In this document: piece by piece, positions 46,799 through 58,018 of the stretch | Layout: each line of letters begins with the position of its first letter | Position numbering within the stretch: the first letter of the stretch is position 1 | The notes under the pieces: generated by a model | What the model saw: the letters and a program-made list of their open reading frames with translations, nothing else | Databases searched by the model: none | What the model was told of the DNA's origin: nothing | Position numbers and translations under genes: made by a program | Assembly (NCBI GenBank): GCA_037953745.1 | Contig: JBAKBP010003184.1 | Span: 94,693-158,692 of the forward strand | Direction: 5' to 3' | DNA: 64,000 bases | Origin: Lithodes maja | Lineage: Eukaryota; Arthropoda; Malacostraca; Decapoda; Lithodidae

Positions 46799-46998
46799 AT
46801 GTCTGGCTATGGGTATTATAACGTAAAACTTGCAAAATAAAAAAAACAAACCATATAATATGTGTTATGGGTATATGATAAGCATAATGCTATACATAAT
46901 GTCTGGCTATGGGTATTATAATGTAAAACTTGCAAAATAAAAAACCAAAACATATAGATGTTATGGGTATATGAGAAGCCTAATGCTATACATACATA
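46799..46998. repeat. 100-bp tandem duplication containing family H start
   Basis: Blocks starting ATGTCTGGCTATGGGTATTA occur at 46799 and 46899, each containing 'gtaaaacttgcaaaataaa', a decayed form of the family H start. Confidence 0.75.
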
Positions 46999-47085
46999 CA
47001 TAAAATGTTAAGACTGAGTGTTCCACACATAAGTGCAGTTTCAGTCGCTTGTCCTAATGGCGGCGTTCCAGGCAACCCTGTCAAA
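46983..47085 (-). repeat. LINE-type 3' end fragment with (CATA)n
   Basis: Same arrangement as 37255-37357: (CATA)n, 'gactgagtgttccacacata', 'aatggcggcgttccaggcaaccctgt'. Confidence 0.45.
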
Positions 47086-48300
47086 GTTGGGGAAGGTTTA
47101 GAAAGTTTATGAAAAGCTTGGTGTCATATAGTAATATGGGCAGTAGTCAGGCATTTTGGGTGTGTAGAAAACAAACACTGGAAGATGTTTGTGAAAGGAA
47201 TAGGTGGGTATATTTAGCATCTGTAAACAAAAGAAAGTGGGATGGACTATGCATCATTAAGTTTGAAATTGGAGATTTATCAGAGTTTGTTGAAAGTTTT
47301 ATGTTAGATATAGGATGCCTGGTAGCTATATTGTACTTAGTTTTATAGGAAGCTGTAATGGGATGCAAAACTCTGAAATTCATGAGATAAGACATGATAT
47401 CCCAAAGGCCAGTAAGAATAGAAAACTAGTTGTGGATCCTTGCTAGTGAACACGGAATGTAGGCTTGGCTAGAGATACTGTGGAGTTTGGGGAAGATGGT
47501 CCATCGCTGGTAAAAAAGAAAACCCCATTCGATGACACACTATCTCTAAGATGCCCCAGGGATGAGGTCGGAAGGCCGCTAAAGACCAAAATATATACAT
47601 TATTATGTTATCCAGCAGGATTTAATATTTCGGACAACCCATCATCTTTAATTCAGCTGATGGTACAGTTAACTTGTTTAATCCACAGTCTCAGAAATTG
47701 TAGTTATATAATTAATTATTTTCCATATTGCTTTGGGAAATAGTTTCGCTTATGCATTCCTTGATTCATCCCTTTTCCACTTTATGGTTAGCTAAGAAGA
47801 GCAGATTAAGCAGACCACTGAGCTCTATACGGAACTCTCATAGGTGTGTATTCCAAATATATTTTAGACCTTAACTTTTAAACCTCTGAAAAGCCTAAAT
47901 AGTATTACGAGACTGCGGATTAAACAAGTTGACTACATTGATTTCCTTAGGAACTTAATCTATCTATATGCTCAGGCCCAATCCCCACTTTTCCTATTTT
48001 TTTTTATTTTTTTTAATACTAATTGCTAATTGAAAAATATGGAACTACTTTCTCTACATCCTACTAATACCAAGCTTACATAATTAAGAACATATTTCAC
48101 TAAAATCTTCATAATCTGAGTAAACAAGATAGGGGCATGGGAATTTACCAACATCTGGGGAAAAAAGACTAGATACGTAAAATTGGACTTTGACATAGTA
48201 CTTTGTGCAGAGAACCCAGCTATTTCCAGTTACATATATTGCAGTTCTCTTTTCTGTAAGCTTTTCAGATTGGTTTGAGTTTGGAATTGACATTATTTTT
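47086..48300. other. Unassigned, with a tiny LINE-tail fragment
   Basis: At 47960-47990 'ctatctatatgctcaggcccaatcccc' matches the terminal bases of the LINE end at 13738. Short open frames at 47109 and 47465 have no recognisable motif. Confidence 0.4.
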
Positions 48301-48900
48301 CATAAGGTTGTTACCCCCAGGAGGTAAGGGGGCCTTCATCTAATGGTGGAGGAAAAAAAAGAATATGCCTCACGCATCCTACTGCGTGTCGTACAAGGCG
48401 ACTAATAGGGGGGATGGCGATAGACTTGTGTACCAACAGCCATTACTAGACAATAAAGTCTTTATCTTAGCACTGCCGAGGCTGGTGGGGTGCGGATAGG
48501 TGCCACAGGGGACTGAGTCTTACCTGGGCGCTGTTTGGCACCACATGTGTCGGCAACAGTGTTTGCATGTTGGGGCAGGACTTTATTGTTCTATAGTCAA
48601 ATTGCCTAATATACAGTAGAATCTTATGGTGCTGTCTTCTAACACTGTTAAGACTGGTGTGGTTGCAGATACTGCAGGTGCTCCAGGGGGACTCTGTTAA
48701 CAGAGTCTTGCTGAGGCACGGTTAGCACTATACCAACATCAGCCACAGTGATGACTTGGTGGGGCAGTGCTGTGGCAGGACTTTATTGTACTACAGTACG
48801 CTCCAACTACTGAAAGGCAACCCCGTCTGAGCCGTTACAATGCATGTAATGGAAAAATTACGTTAAACCTATGTATGTATGTATGTACAGAACTGTTCAG
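48301..48900. repeat. Repeat with (TATG)n end, related to 59950-60050 and 60600-60720
   Basis: 'ggactttattgtactacagtacgctccaactactg' followed by 'aggcaaccccgtctgag' and a (TATG)n tail recurs at 59970-60050. The 'gcagatactgcagg' block at 48660-48690 is mirrored near 60690. Likely a retroelement 3' region; family not recognised. Confidence 0.5.
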
Positions 48901-49138
48901 TATATTTTTCCATACATTATATACTGTACAGTACAAATTACTTTACATACATGAATACACTTCAAAGATTGACTGATCCATAAGAAGTACAATGAGTCTC
49001 ATGGCCTACCACACATTTTAGAATTTTCTTTTAGCAAGTTTCCACATATACTGTACTGTAACTGTACTTATGCATTCAGCTCCAGTCTTTTTCTAAGAAT
49101 TGCTGTTTATTTAAGATAATATATTCAGCTTAACTAAG

Positions 49139-49537
49139 TGGTGATGGGCTGGTCTATCAGAGTGAGAACTGAGCGATCTCTGCCATACCCATAGCTTACT
49201 CTGACTGTTCCTTTTACTTATATATTTTCTAGATCTCAAGTGACGGCGTCTCGTCCGTGGATTGACCTCCCAATCTACCAAGATTGGAAGCCAAAGCGTC
49301 ACATTTTTCCTTTGCCCCTCAACTTTCTCTTCATAATTGCTGAGGGGCACAGGGCCCTGGGTGGGGCTTTGGTTTCCCGGGCGTTTCCGCACCCTCCTCA
49401 GCTCCTCTCCATGGAGTGGCTTCGGTCGCCCAGGCTTTATTGTGGTCGGCAGGGAGGGTTCTGTGGGGGCGCTCGGTTATGGCCTTGGCCTTGCTCGGGG
49501 CCTTGGGGCTGTTCGGCCAGGCAGCTTGGGGAACAAC
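49139..49537 (+). mobile_element. Element E, copy 4 (short 5' form, TSD-flanked)
   Basis: Starts TGGTGATGGGCTGG and ends GGGGAACAAC. Flanked by AACTAAG at 49132-49138 and 49538-49544. It shares its 5' start point with copy 5, so the short form may be a distinct subfamily. Confidence 0.88.
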
Positions 49538-49726
49538 AACTAAGCAAGGAGACCACTGTAAGCAGTATATGTTTTGTTTTCATTATGTAAGAATAATAAC
49601 TACTGTAGTTTGAGATAGTATACAGTGGTTTGAAAGTAGTGGCTGAACTGGAACAAAATTATACAGTAATTTGAAAACAGTGATGGTAATGTTTATTCCA
49701 CATGAATGATATAGTAATTATCAATT

Positions 49727-49816
49727 GTTTCCACATAGCGATTTTGATAATTTAATTTGACTTTATATTGTCCTTGTCCCAATTTTGGTTTGTTTAGTTT
49801 GCAAGTTTTACATTTT
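49727..49816 (-). repeat. Repeat family H, inverted core
   Basis: Reverse complement of the first 90 or so bases of the family H core, facing the forward copy at 49840. Together they form an inverted repeat with a 23-base spacer. Confidence 0.75.
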
Positions 49817-49839
49817 AATCTTACATCAATTTATGAATT

Positions 49840-50277
49840 AAAATGTAAAACTTGCAAACTAAACAAACCAAAATTGGGACAAGGACAATATAAAGTCAAA
49901 TTAAATTATCAAAATCGCTATGTGGAAACAACGCTTACTAAAATGAAAATTATTAAATAAAAGAACACAATCCACCACATAGGGTGTACATTACTACATG
50001 AGCAAGTTAATCTGTTTCCCAAGCAAACTAATCGCACATATAACAACGCACTATCGTCACGTTAAAGGAAGTAGTCAAGTTTGGGAAGTTCGGGACGTTC
50101 TGGCAAATTTTACTAAACTCTGCATGAATAAAGAAACTAAATGTTAAATGTCAAAATATTATTTAAAATCAAATTTGCAACATGACAGACATTAACAATA
50201 GTACAAAATACAAATATTGAGAAGATATCTATACTATTACAAAATAATATATAAAATACAGTACTGTACAGCACTCG
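49840..50277 (+). repeat. Repeat family H, long copy
   Basis: Core plus the long downstream arm, matching 39134-39663 apart from the 96-bp duplication and small changes. Confidence 0.75.
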
Positions 50278-50475
50278 GAAAGTAAAGTTGAGTTTTGTCT
50301 TGGCCACCTGTTACTGGCGATTTCCTATACAAAAAAAAATATATAATTTGCTTGGTGATGAAATCTAATATTTGTTTCTATTGCAGGAGTGAATTGAGGA
50401 GTTTTCAATATATTTTGATGAAAGCGGTAATGATGATCTACATTCTGGTAGATTTGGTGTTAGATACCGGCTATA

Positions 50476-51970
50476 TTAAGGGGACGGCCGCTTTTTAGGC
50501 TTAAGCCAGCAATTGCGGATCTCCTCAAGAGTTTTACCGGTGCGCTGCGGAACTCCTCATATAATCCAAGGCCTAAAAAAAAAAACATTTAAATCAGCCC
50601 CGTATATTTTGTTTTTGTTTTTTGTTTTTTTATTGCCCCTTGGCCATGCCAAATATCACTTCTCCACATCCCCTCCTTTCCCCCCCCCCCCCCTACTATC
50701 GCCTATTTTCCCTGTTATTCCCTTATTCTTAGGTATATTTTCGTGCTAACATTAGCGAGTTGCTAGCAGGGCGTGGTCATCTGTGTTACCAAGCGTGGGA
50801 AAGAGCCAGAGAGAGACTACCACGCAACAGTGTCTCTCCAGCCGTCGTGACGGCTGGCTGGCTGACAGGCTGCCTCAGCCATAAGTTATGTAACTCCCGG
50901 CCTCTATCGCCGAATTTGACCATCTAAACGCTGTTTCCACTTGTTTTATTGTTGTAACAGGTTAATACCTTTATAATCAACGTAAAATAGGCTCATATGG
51001 ATAAGTATTAATGATATTTATGGTATGATGACGATTTGAGTTTAGGAAACCGTCTAAATACCTCTGCACAAGGAGGGGTGGCCAATACCCCACCTACGCA
51101 GCGGAGAGGTTAAAAAGCTTGAAATCCTGAAAATCCCATTAGGTGTTAAAATGTGTTTATTCAACATCCCTTCATAAGCCAGTGAAATGTTATTAGTGAA
51201 AACCCATTGGAAATTGTTTTTTTCTATGTTTTCCAAACTTTTCCGGTAGTTCTAAAAACTTTATATAGCGAACTTTGAAATTGACAGGCTCAGTAACTGA
51301 TGGTCGTACGAAGATCGTACATATTTAAATGGAAAGAGCGTAAAATACTCTACAACCTCCCAAAAGCTGTATCTTCTACTCTGCTGTGTTCCTGCGTAAA
51401 ATATTGTAAGCCAAAAAAAAAGTTAAAATTTTTCACCCAATTACCTTAGACTTTCACGTTTTTCTCAACGCCTGTTTTGACGCACTTTGGGATCTTATAA
51501 TTAATGTATTATTGGCCCTCTAAGAATGTTTTATATACCATTGGAAAGAGCGTGAAATGCTCTATAAAGCTCATGACGCCTTTTTTTTTAATTTGAGACA
51601 CAGCCCCTTGGCATATGTAGCTAACAACCGAGTACAAAATCATTACCTAATTTCCGATCACTAATTCCGCAATTAGATAAAAAAAGAAAAAAGTGGATCA
51701 AGAGAGTTGTAAAACTACCTGTCCTGAGTTGTCTGATCCCTCTGAAAATATTATATAGTATAGTACTTGAGTTTCGAATTATACGACTTCCGTATTTTTT
51801 TTTCAATTTTCGAGCAAATTTCCACCCTAATTCAGGAACTAATTGACCTAGAATAAAAAACAATTAACAACAAATCCTTGTTACGTCATTCTCTATACGT
51901 GTGCGAAATCTCATTGAAATCGGACGAAGTTCAGTGACACCCCCTATTAAAAAGCGGCCGGTCCCCTTAA
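50476..51970. mobile_element. 1.5-kb TTAA-bounded element, family G-like, copy 4
   Basis: TTAAGGGGACGGCCGCTTTT at the left and its complement AAAAGCGGCCGGTCCCCTTAA-type end at 51945-51970; the TIR is about 22 bp with one extra base on the right. Frames inside show no transposase. A family A relative is nested at 50501-51113. Confidence 0.75.
50501..51113 (-). mobile_element. Diverged family A MITE, nested and inverted
   Basis: TTAA at 50501-50504 and 51110-51113. On the minus strand the order of family A blocks is kept: 'aggttaatac', 'gctaatgttagcacgaaaatata', 'aataagggaataacaggg', 'ggccaaggggcaa', then the TIR-like end. Divergence is clearly greater than among copies 1-4. Confidence 0.65.
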
Positions 51971-52083
51971 GCTGCTACATGCAGTAGCATGTTTATAGTG
52001 TTAGTAATTGCAATAACTATTGAATCAACCCCCCAACATGTTGAAGCTTGGACAAAGTTCATCATAATCGCTGATCTTCAATT

Positions 52084-52331
52084 AAAATTTAAAACTTGCA
52101 AACTAAACAAACCAAAATTGGGACAAGGACAATATAAAGTCAAATTAAATTATCAAAATCGCTATGTGGAAACAACGCTTACTAAAATGAAAATTATTAA
52201 ATAAAAGAACACAATCCACCACATAGGGTGTACGTTACTACATGAGCAAGTTAATCTGTTTCCCAAGCAAACTAATCGCACATATAACAACGCACTATCG
52301 TCACGTTAAAGGAAGTAGTCAAGTTTGGGAC
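52084..52331 (+). repeat. Repeat family H, copy truncated downstream
   Basis: Core with one change (AAATTTAAAACTTGC) and the beginning of the long arm, ending at 'gtagtcaagtttggga'. Confidence 0.75.
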
Positions 52332-52509
52332 TTTCAAAAGAATGCCTTTAAAACGTTCTTATAAACTTACTGGAAAGTTTGTTTTTCTAACCAATGGTTC
52401 TAGGCAAACTGTGAGGGCTGGTCCTATCCAGAGTGAGGTTTCGCATCATTTACCCAAATTTAGTTATTTCTGTCTCTTTTTACTGTTCTACTTTTCCTTC
52501 AGGGGGCAG

Positions 52510-52690
52510 GAGGCTAGGAATCCTCCTTCCCTTCTAAAATTCTCCTACTCAACGTGATACAGAAAAGGGCGAGGGAACGAGAGAAAAGAGCGAGGGAACG
52601 CGTAAGTGGTCCCGGACCCTAAGAATTGGAACTTTAAAATGTTGTTTCTGTTCGGGCTGTCTCGAGTCGGCCACCCCCAGCATGTACAGT
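52510..52690. repeat. Reverse relative of 43620-43850
   Basis: 'cccggaccctaagaattgga', 'gttcgggctgtctcgagtcggccaccccc'. Open frames over it are shadows of the repeat. Confidence 0.5.
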
Positions 52691-53079
52691 ATGTATGTGC
52701 AGGTATGTGCCTGAGTGGGGCCATAATGGTGTACCCCATGATTCCCGAGTGTCTTACTCTCACAGCCCACCACTTTGGTGGTGCAACGAGCTTCTGGAGT
52801 AGTGGACCACCAGTTCCTATTTTCAGAAATTTCCTGTGCTCGGTATGCTTCCAGCCAGGGTAAATATAACGGCAAAACCGTGGTGGAACTGCCATCCGGG
52901 TGAGGGTCTGCTCCTTCAGTGCTAAGGGTCATAATCTACTTCGTGGAAATGGCACTGTGGAGTGGGTCAGTCGGGGTATGTCTGGGAGCCTGGAGACAGT
53001 TTCTGCCATGGCCATCCCTTTTGGGGAACTTCCTCTGGAAGCGGGGTGTCGGATTGATGATGATGACCTATCACGTTTA

Positions 53080-53400
53080 TCACTATCTATCTATCTATTG
53101 CCTGACGCCATGATCCCCGAAGGGGTGGCCACGAACGAACCGCCCCCATGCATCTGTCCCCAGTCAGTTGACGCCCCTTCTCCCAACCAGCACCGCCTTC
53201 ATCCATATACTTCCTCACTCCATCCTTCCACCTTCTCCCTCTCTGTCCTTCCACCTCGCTCTCGTACACCCTCATAGTCATTCTCTCGCTTCCCATACGT
53301 TCCATATGGCCGAACCATCTCAAGGTGTTCCTTTTCACACTTTCCAGCACATCTATCTCCACACCACACCTTACTTCCTTTTATAACACTGGCTTTATTA
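53080..53400 (-). mobile_element. LINE 3' end fragment, antisense
   Basis: Minus-strand coding remnant MEIDVLESVKRNTLRWFGHM and YESEVEGQRGR, then GGCGTCAGGCAATAGATAGA tail. Same family as 30693-33040. Confidence 0.8.
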
Positions 53401-53601
53401 ATCAATTGGATGCAAAACAGGGTGTCAAACTGGGACATATGGGGTGAAGACTGGAATAAATATTAGAAGGAATGCAGGATAATTTATATGAATACAAATA
53501 ATTTTTTCATGCCTGAGCGAAGGATTGAACTCAGGACTCCCAGGCAAAACACCAAGACACACTCCATTACAGAGAGGTCCTGATGTGGCGGCGTCTACGC
53601 C

Positions 53602-56469
53602 GTGGGACCACCTCCCGGAGCTGCCAACCGCGGATGGCTGCCGACCCTCCACGGCCGGAGACGAGATCAATCGACCAGTGGAGGACAACCGGATGCCGGC
53701 CGCGGGGAGCAGTTTCGGGAGCCAAACCGCCACAACTATCCCCTGCCCCCCCCCCCCCCTGGGGGCACGGGTCCTTGGAGTGGCTTCGGTCGCGCCGGGA
53801 ATTTCCACACCTCTCACACCACACACACACATCACACAGTTTTTCCTACACCGAGAAATGACTCTCCGGCTGTCATTTCTCGAAGACTTCTTCTAGCCGG
53901 AGACATTGAGAGCAACCCAGGACCCACGTACACATACATATGTCCAACTTGCTCAAAACCCATCACCTCGAGTCGCCACACTAAGGGTTCAGTTCTCTGC
54001 AATTCATGCAGGAACTGGACCCACTTCACCTGTACAACACTTGCCTCCAAGAAACACTACATGAACACCTGGACCTGTTCCTCATGCCCCTCCCTCTCCC
54101 AGTCAAATCCCTCACCTAAAACCCGTCCACCTCTCCTCCCCAACCCACCTAGCCTTCCCATATCATCCACTCCCCCCCCTAAAACCCGTCTACCTCTCCT
54201 CCCTAACCCACCTAACCTTCCCATACCATCCACATCCTCAACTCAACACACCACACCCCATCCTAATCCATTCCAACCCCCATCTCCTGCTCCCCAATCC
54301 CCACCCCCACCTCACCCATCCCAACCTCCAGCCCCTCCCTCACCCCCACCCCATCCTCGTGCAGCAGCACCCAACATACATCGTGCACATAACATTAACA
54401 TTCTCCAATTGAACATAGATGGCATTAACACAAAGAAACACGAACTCTCACACTTCATCAAACAACACAACATACACATTGCCATCTTACAAGAAACAAA
54501 ACTCCGCACATCACAAAAAACACCCACATTTCATAATTTCACCACCATCAGACAAGACCGGGCTGTCGGCGGGGGCGGTGGACTCATCACCCTGGTACAC
54601 AATGAAATATCATACATAGTAACCAGTGTACAAACCAAATCCCTCCTCCCCCCAAATGATAACACAACAGAAATACAATCAATTAAAATACGCACTGGCA
54701 ACAAATCCAACATAACCATCATAAACACATACATCCCTCCCCAAACATCCCCTACAGTACCAAATATATACAGACCACACTTACAACATATCATAAACAC
54801 CCCACACATCATCCTGGGTGGTGACTTCAACGCCAAGACGTCGGCCTGGTTTGTCGACAACCCCGACACAGACAGAGGGCTGGTACTACAAAACCAAACA
54901 GATAACCTCATCATCCTTAACGACATCCATCAACATACCCATATTCCTCACCAAGCCCTCTATAACCCATCATCTCCAGACATCACCTTTTGCTCCCCAG
55001 AACTCGCCCCCACAACATCCTGGAGGGTGGTCAGAACCTTAGGCTCTGACCACCTCCCGATCATTATCACCACCAAAACCAGACTCACCCCAGCTAGCCA
55101 CAAACACACATACACCAATTATAAAAGAGCTAACTGGGAAGCATTTACAAATGAGACAGAACAACACTTCACAACTCTAAACAGTACACCCATCACTAAC
55201 ATCAACAATGCTGTACACATACTCAATAAAACTATCCAAAACGCTGACAAGAAACACATTCCAAGAGGTAACAGAAAAAGACACAACCCCAACTTCACAC
55301 CAGAAATTCAAAACCTCATCAGACAACGCGACACACTGAAACACTCCCCAGCACCCCACACACAAGACATCACACAACAAATTCAAGCACTCAACACCCA
55401 AACTAACAACAAAATACAAGAACAACAAAAACTAAATTGGAATAACTTCCTACAAACACTTGATCACAAAACAAACCCCAAAAAACTCTACAAAACACTA
55501 AACAGCATCACACTTTCCAACAGCAACACAACACAATCACATGCTGCAATCACAACAACAGACTCTACTCCTTCATGTAAACAACAAGCAAACACTCTCA
55601 TCAATCACTTCTCACATGTCAGCCACCTAAAACCTCACAAAGACGACCGACGTGTCATCCGACGTAAGAGACAATTCCCCACAGACCCTGACTATACACC
55701 CTTCACCAATCACCAGACAAAGCATATCATCAACAATCTCAAGCACTCACCCGCCTGTGGCCTAGACAACATAAGCAACATACACCTCAGACACCTGGGA
55801 CCACAAGGCATACAAACACTCACTAACATATCAAACTACAGCTATTCACACAACACAATACCAGACATTTGGAAGCATGGTATCATCATCACATTCCCCA
55901 AACCCAACAAAGACCCCACGCTACCCTCCTCGCACCGCCCCATCACGCTCCTTTGCTCCCCCTCCAAAGTCATGGAACGCCTAGTATTACAACTAATTAC
56001 ACCCGACCTACCCCTAGCTCCAACACAACATGGCTTTAGACCACTGCACTCCACAAACACTCTTCTCACAGACCTTACACAAAGAGCTTTTGACGGCATC
56101 AACTCAGCTAGACCACCACACAGATCACTATTAGCCACACTCGACATTAGTAAAGCCTTCGATGCCATCCCCCGCCACAACCTAACAAACAAAATCTACA
56201 ACACAAACATGCACAACAACACAAAAAGGTGGCTGGCCAACTTCCTAGCAGGCAGATGTGCACACGTATCTTTTGCCGGTCAGTCATCAAAAATCAGAAA
56301 CTTTCCAAACGGAGTCCCACAAGGATCCGTCCTATCGCCCGCACTCTTCAATCTGTACATGCACGATATAACTACACCCAATACTCCCCAAATAAACTTA
56401 GCCTCCTATGCAGATGACATAACACTCACATGCTGTTATGTCTTATGTTATGTCATAACACTCACATGA
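53602..56469 (+). pseudogene. 2A-LINE polyprotein, N-terminal to RT part
   Basis: 955-codon open frame. Its nominal first codon is GTG. An ATG at 53583 lies in another frame and reaches this one only across the C-run at about 53740-53758, so a slip in that homopolymer is plausible. Residues 100-108 end in the 2A-like GDIESNPGP. A C4HC3 PHD-type finger follows at about 113-163 (CPTC, CNSC, WTHFTC, WTCSSC), then a proline-rich stretch. The endonuclease at about 270-500 shows LQLNIDGINTK, LQETKL, GGDFNAK and GSDHLPI. The RT at about 690-950 shows CGLDNIS, SSHRPITLLC, PTQHGFRP, LDISKAFDAIP, NGVPQGSVLSPALFN and YADD (936-939). The frame ends in the insertion-associated duplication. Confidence 0.88.
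53902..53925 (+). other. 2A-like ribosome-skipping motif
   Basis: Codons for DIESNPGP, preceded by AVISRRLLLAG. This fits the 2A consensus D(V/I)ExNPG|P, where the ribosome skips the Gly-Pro bond. It would release a short N-terminal peptide from the rest of the polyprotein. Such motifs are known in some APE-type non-LTR retrotransposons. Confidence 0.85.
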
Positions 56470-56888
56470 GTGGTGATGGGCTGGTCTATCAGAGTGAGAA
56501 CTGAGCAATCTCTGCCATACCCATAGCTTACTCTGCCTGTTCCTTTTACTTATATATTTTCTAGATCTCAAGTGACGGCGTCTCTAACGTGGATTGACCT
56601 CCCAATCTACCTAGATTGGAAGCCAAAGCGTCACATTTTTCCCTTGCCCCTCAACTTTCTCTTCATAATTGCTGAGGGACACAGGGCCCTGGGTGGGGCT
56701 TTGGTTTCCCGGGCATTTCCGCACCCTCCTCAGCTCCCCGCCATGGAGTGGCTTCGGTCACCCAGGCTTTATTGTGGTCGGCGGGGAGGGTTCTGTGGGG
56801 GCGCTCGGTTATGGCCTTGGCCTTGCTCGGGGCCTTGGGGCTGTTCGGCCAGGCAGCTTGGGGAACAACAACAACAACAACAACAACA
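56469..56888 (+). mobile_element. Element E, copy 5, inside the 2A LINE
   Basis: Short 5' form (AGTGGTGATGGGCTGG start) ending GGGGAACAAC(AAC)n. Flanked by ACACTCACATG at 56458-56468 and 56889-56899. A third copy of this flank at 56427 or so lies to the left, separated by a small TTATGTC-rich duplication. It disrupts the RT immediately after YADDITLT. Confidence 0.9.
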
Positions 56889-57989
56889 ACACTCACATGC
56901 ACACACCATGACCCAAGAAGAGCAACAGATCTCCTTCAACCCTATCTCAACACACTACATGGCTGGTGCACTACAAACAGACTTAATCTAGCCCCAGCCA
57001 AATCCACCGCAACCCTGCTCACAAGCTGGACAGGTGAACACGAATACATCCCTCAACTCACCATAAACAACACACCCCTAACACATACACACACACCCAA
57101 AATCCTAGGAGTAACATATGATACTCATATGACATTCAAACAGCACACCACAAACATTAAAAAGAAACTGACACCCAGACTTAACGCCCTCAGGTCACTT
57201 GCTCACACAAAATTTGGACACAACAAAGAAACTACCACCACAGTATATAAACAATACATAAGATCAGTAATGGAATACGCAAGCCCAGCCTGGGCTTCTA
57301 ACCTAGCTGAAACACATCATAAGACCTTACAGACGATTCAAAACAAAGCCCTGAAGATCATTACAGGCTGCACAGCTACTGCACCCACAGATCATCTACA
57401 TCAAGAAACCAAAATCCTCAAAGTCAAAGACCATCTGGACATGAGAGGCACTCAATTCCTGGCAGCAGCCTCCACGAACCAAGACCACCCACTAAACTAC
57501 ATGGCAACACACCCACAGACACCAAGAAATATCAAAACAACACCCAGCACACGGTATCACACACAATTATTGTCCTCTCTCCCTCCCTGCCCACCCCGAA
57601 CCAACTTCCAGAAGCACATCCATACTCATATCTCTCGCCAATCCATCCACTCACTCACAGACAACACGCAGCTGCATGCACGACCTCCCGAAATCCATCC
57701 TTCCGAATCCTCCCTCCCTCGCGAGGACAGAGTCCACCTGGCCAGGCTGAGATGCGGACACCATCCAGCTCTCCTGAGCTATCAGAAGAGACTGGATGAC
57801 TCCGTTGTCGACGCCTGCCCGGGATGTAACACAGCACCCCATACCATTAAACACATCATAGAAGACTGCATTTCACACAACCACTTACGCCAACAACACA
57901 ACCTACACTCAATGAGAGCTCTGTGGGAAAGCCCGATCGTGGCCGTGGCCTTCCTCAGGGACTCGGGGCTGTTCGGCCAGGCAGCTTAG
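56889..57989 (+). pseudogene. 2A-LINE C-terminal part
   Basis: Continues the RT frame after the element E insertion: KILGVTYDTHMTFKQH, YIRSVMEYASPAWASNL and IQNKALKIITGCT. A Cys/His motif near the end follows (LARLRCGHHPALLSYQKRL, then CPGC ... HTIKHIIEDC). The frame ends TAG at about 57989 within the conserved 3' end. The open frame that seems to start at 56748 inside element E is not biological. Confidence 0.85.
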
Positions 57990-58018
57990 GGAACAACAAC
58001 AACAACAACAACAGAGAG

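Larger units (their letters stand above)
53577..58010 (+). mobile_element. APE-type LINE with 2A motif and PHD finger, TSD-bounded
   Basis: Flanked by ACAGAGAG at 53569-53576 and 58011-58018. Order of modules: short leader, 2A-like motif, PHD-type zinc finger, proline-rich linker, endonuclease, RT, C-terminal region with a Cys/His motif, and a 3' end GGCCAGGCAGCTTAGGG followed by (AAC)n. An element E copy (56469-56888) splits it after the YADD box. This is the only LINE here with both ends defined. Confidence 0.85.

Noticed and set aside
47109..47395. Opposed frames suggesting a small gene
   Set aside because: Both strands are open over the same stretch, there is no recognisable family and no splice context; chance is the simpler reading.
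56748..57989. A 413-codon frame joining element E to the LINE C-terminus
   Set aside because: It starts inside the inserted element and reads through its (AAC)n tail; the in-frame join is coincidental.
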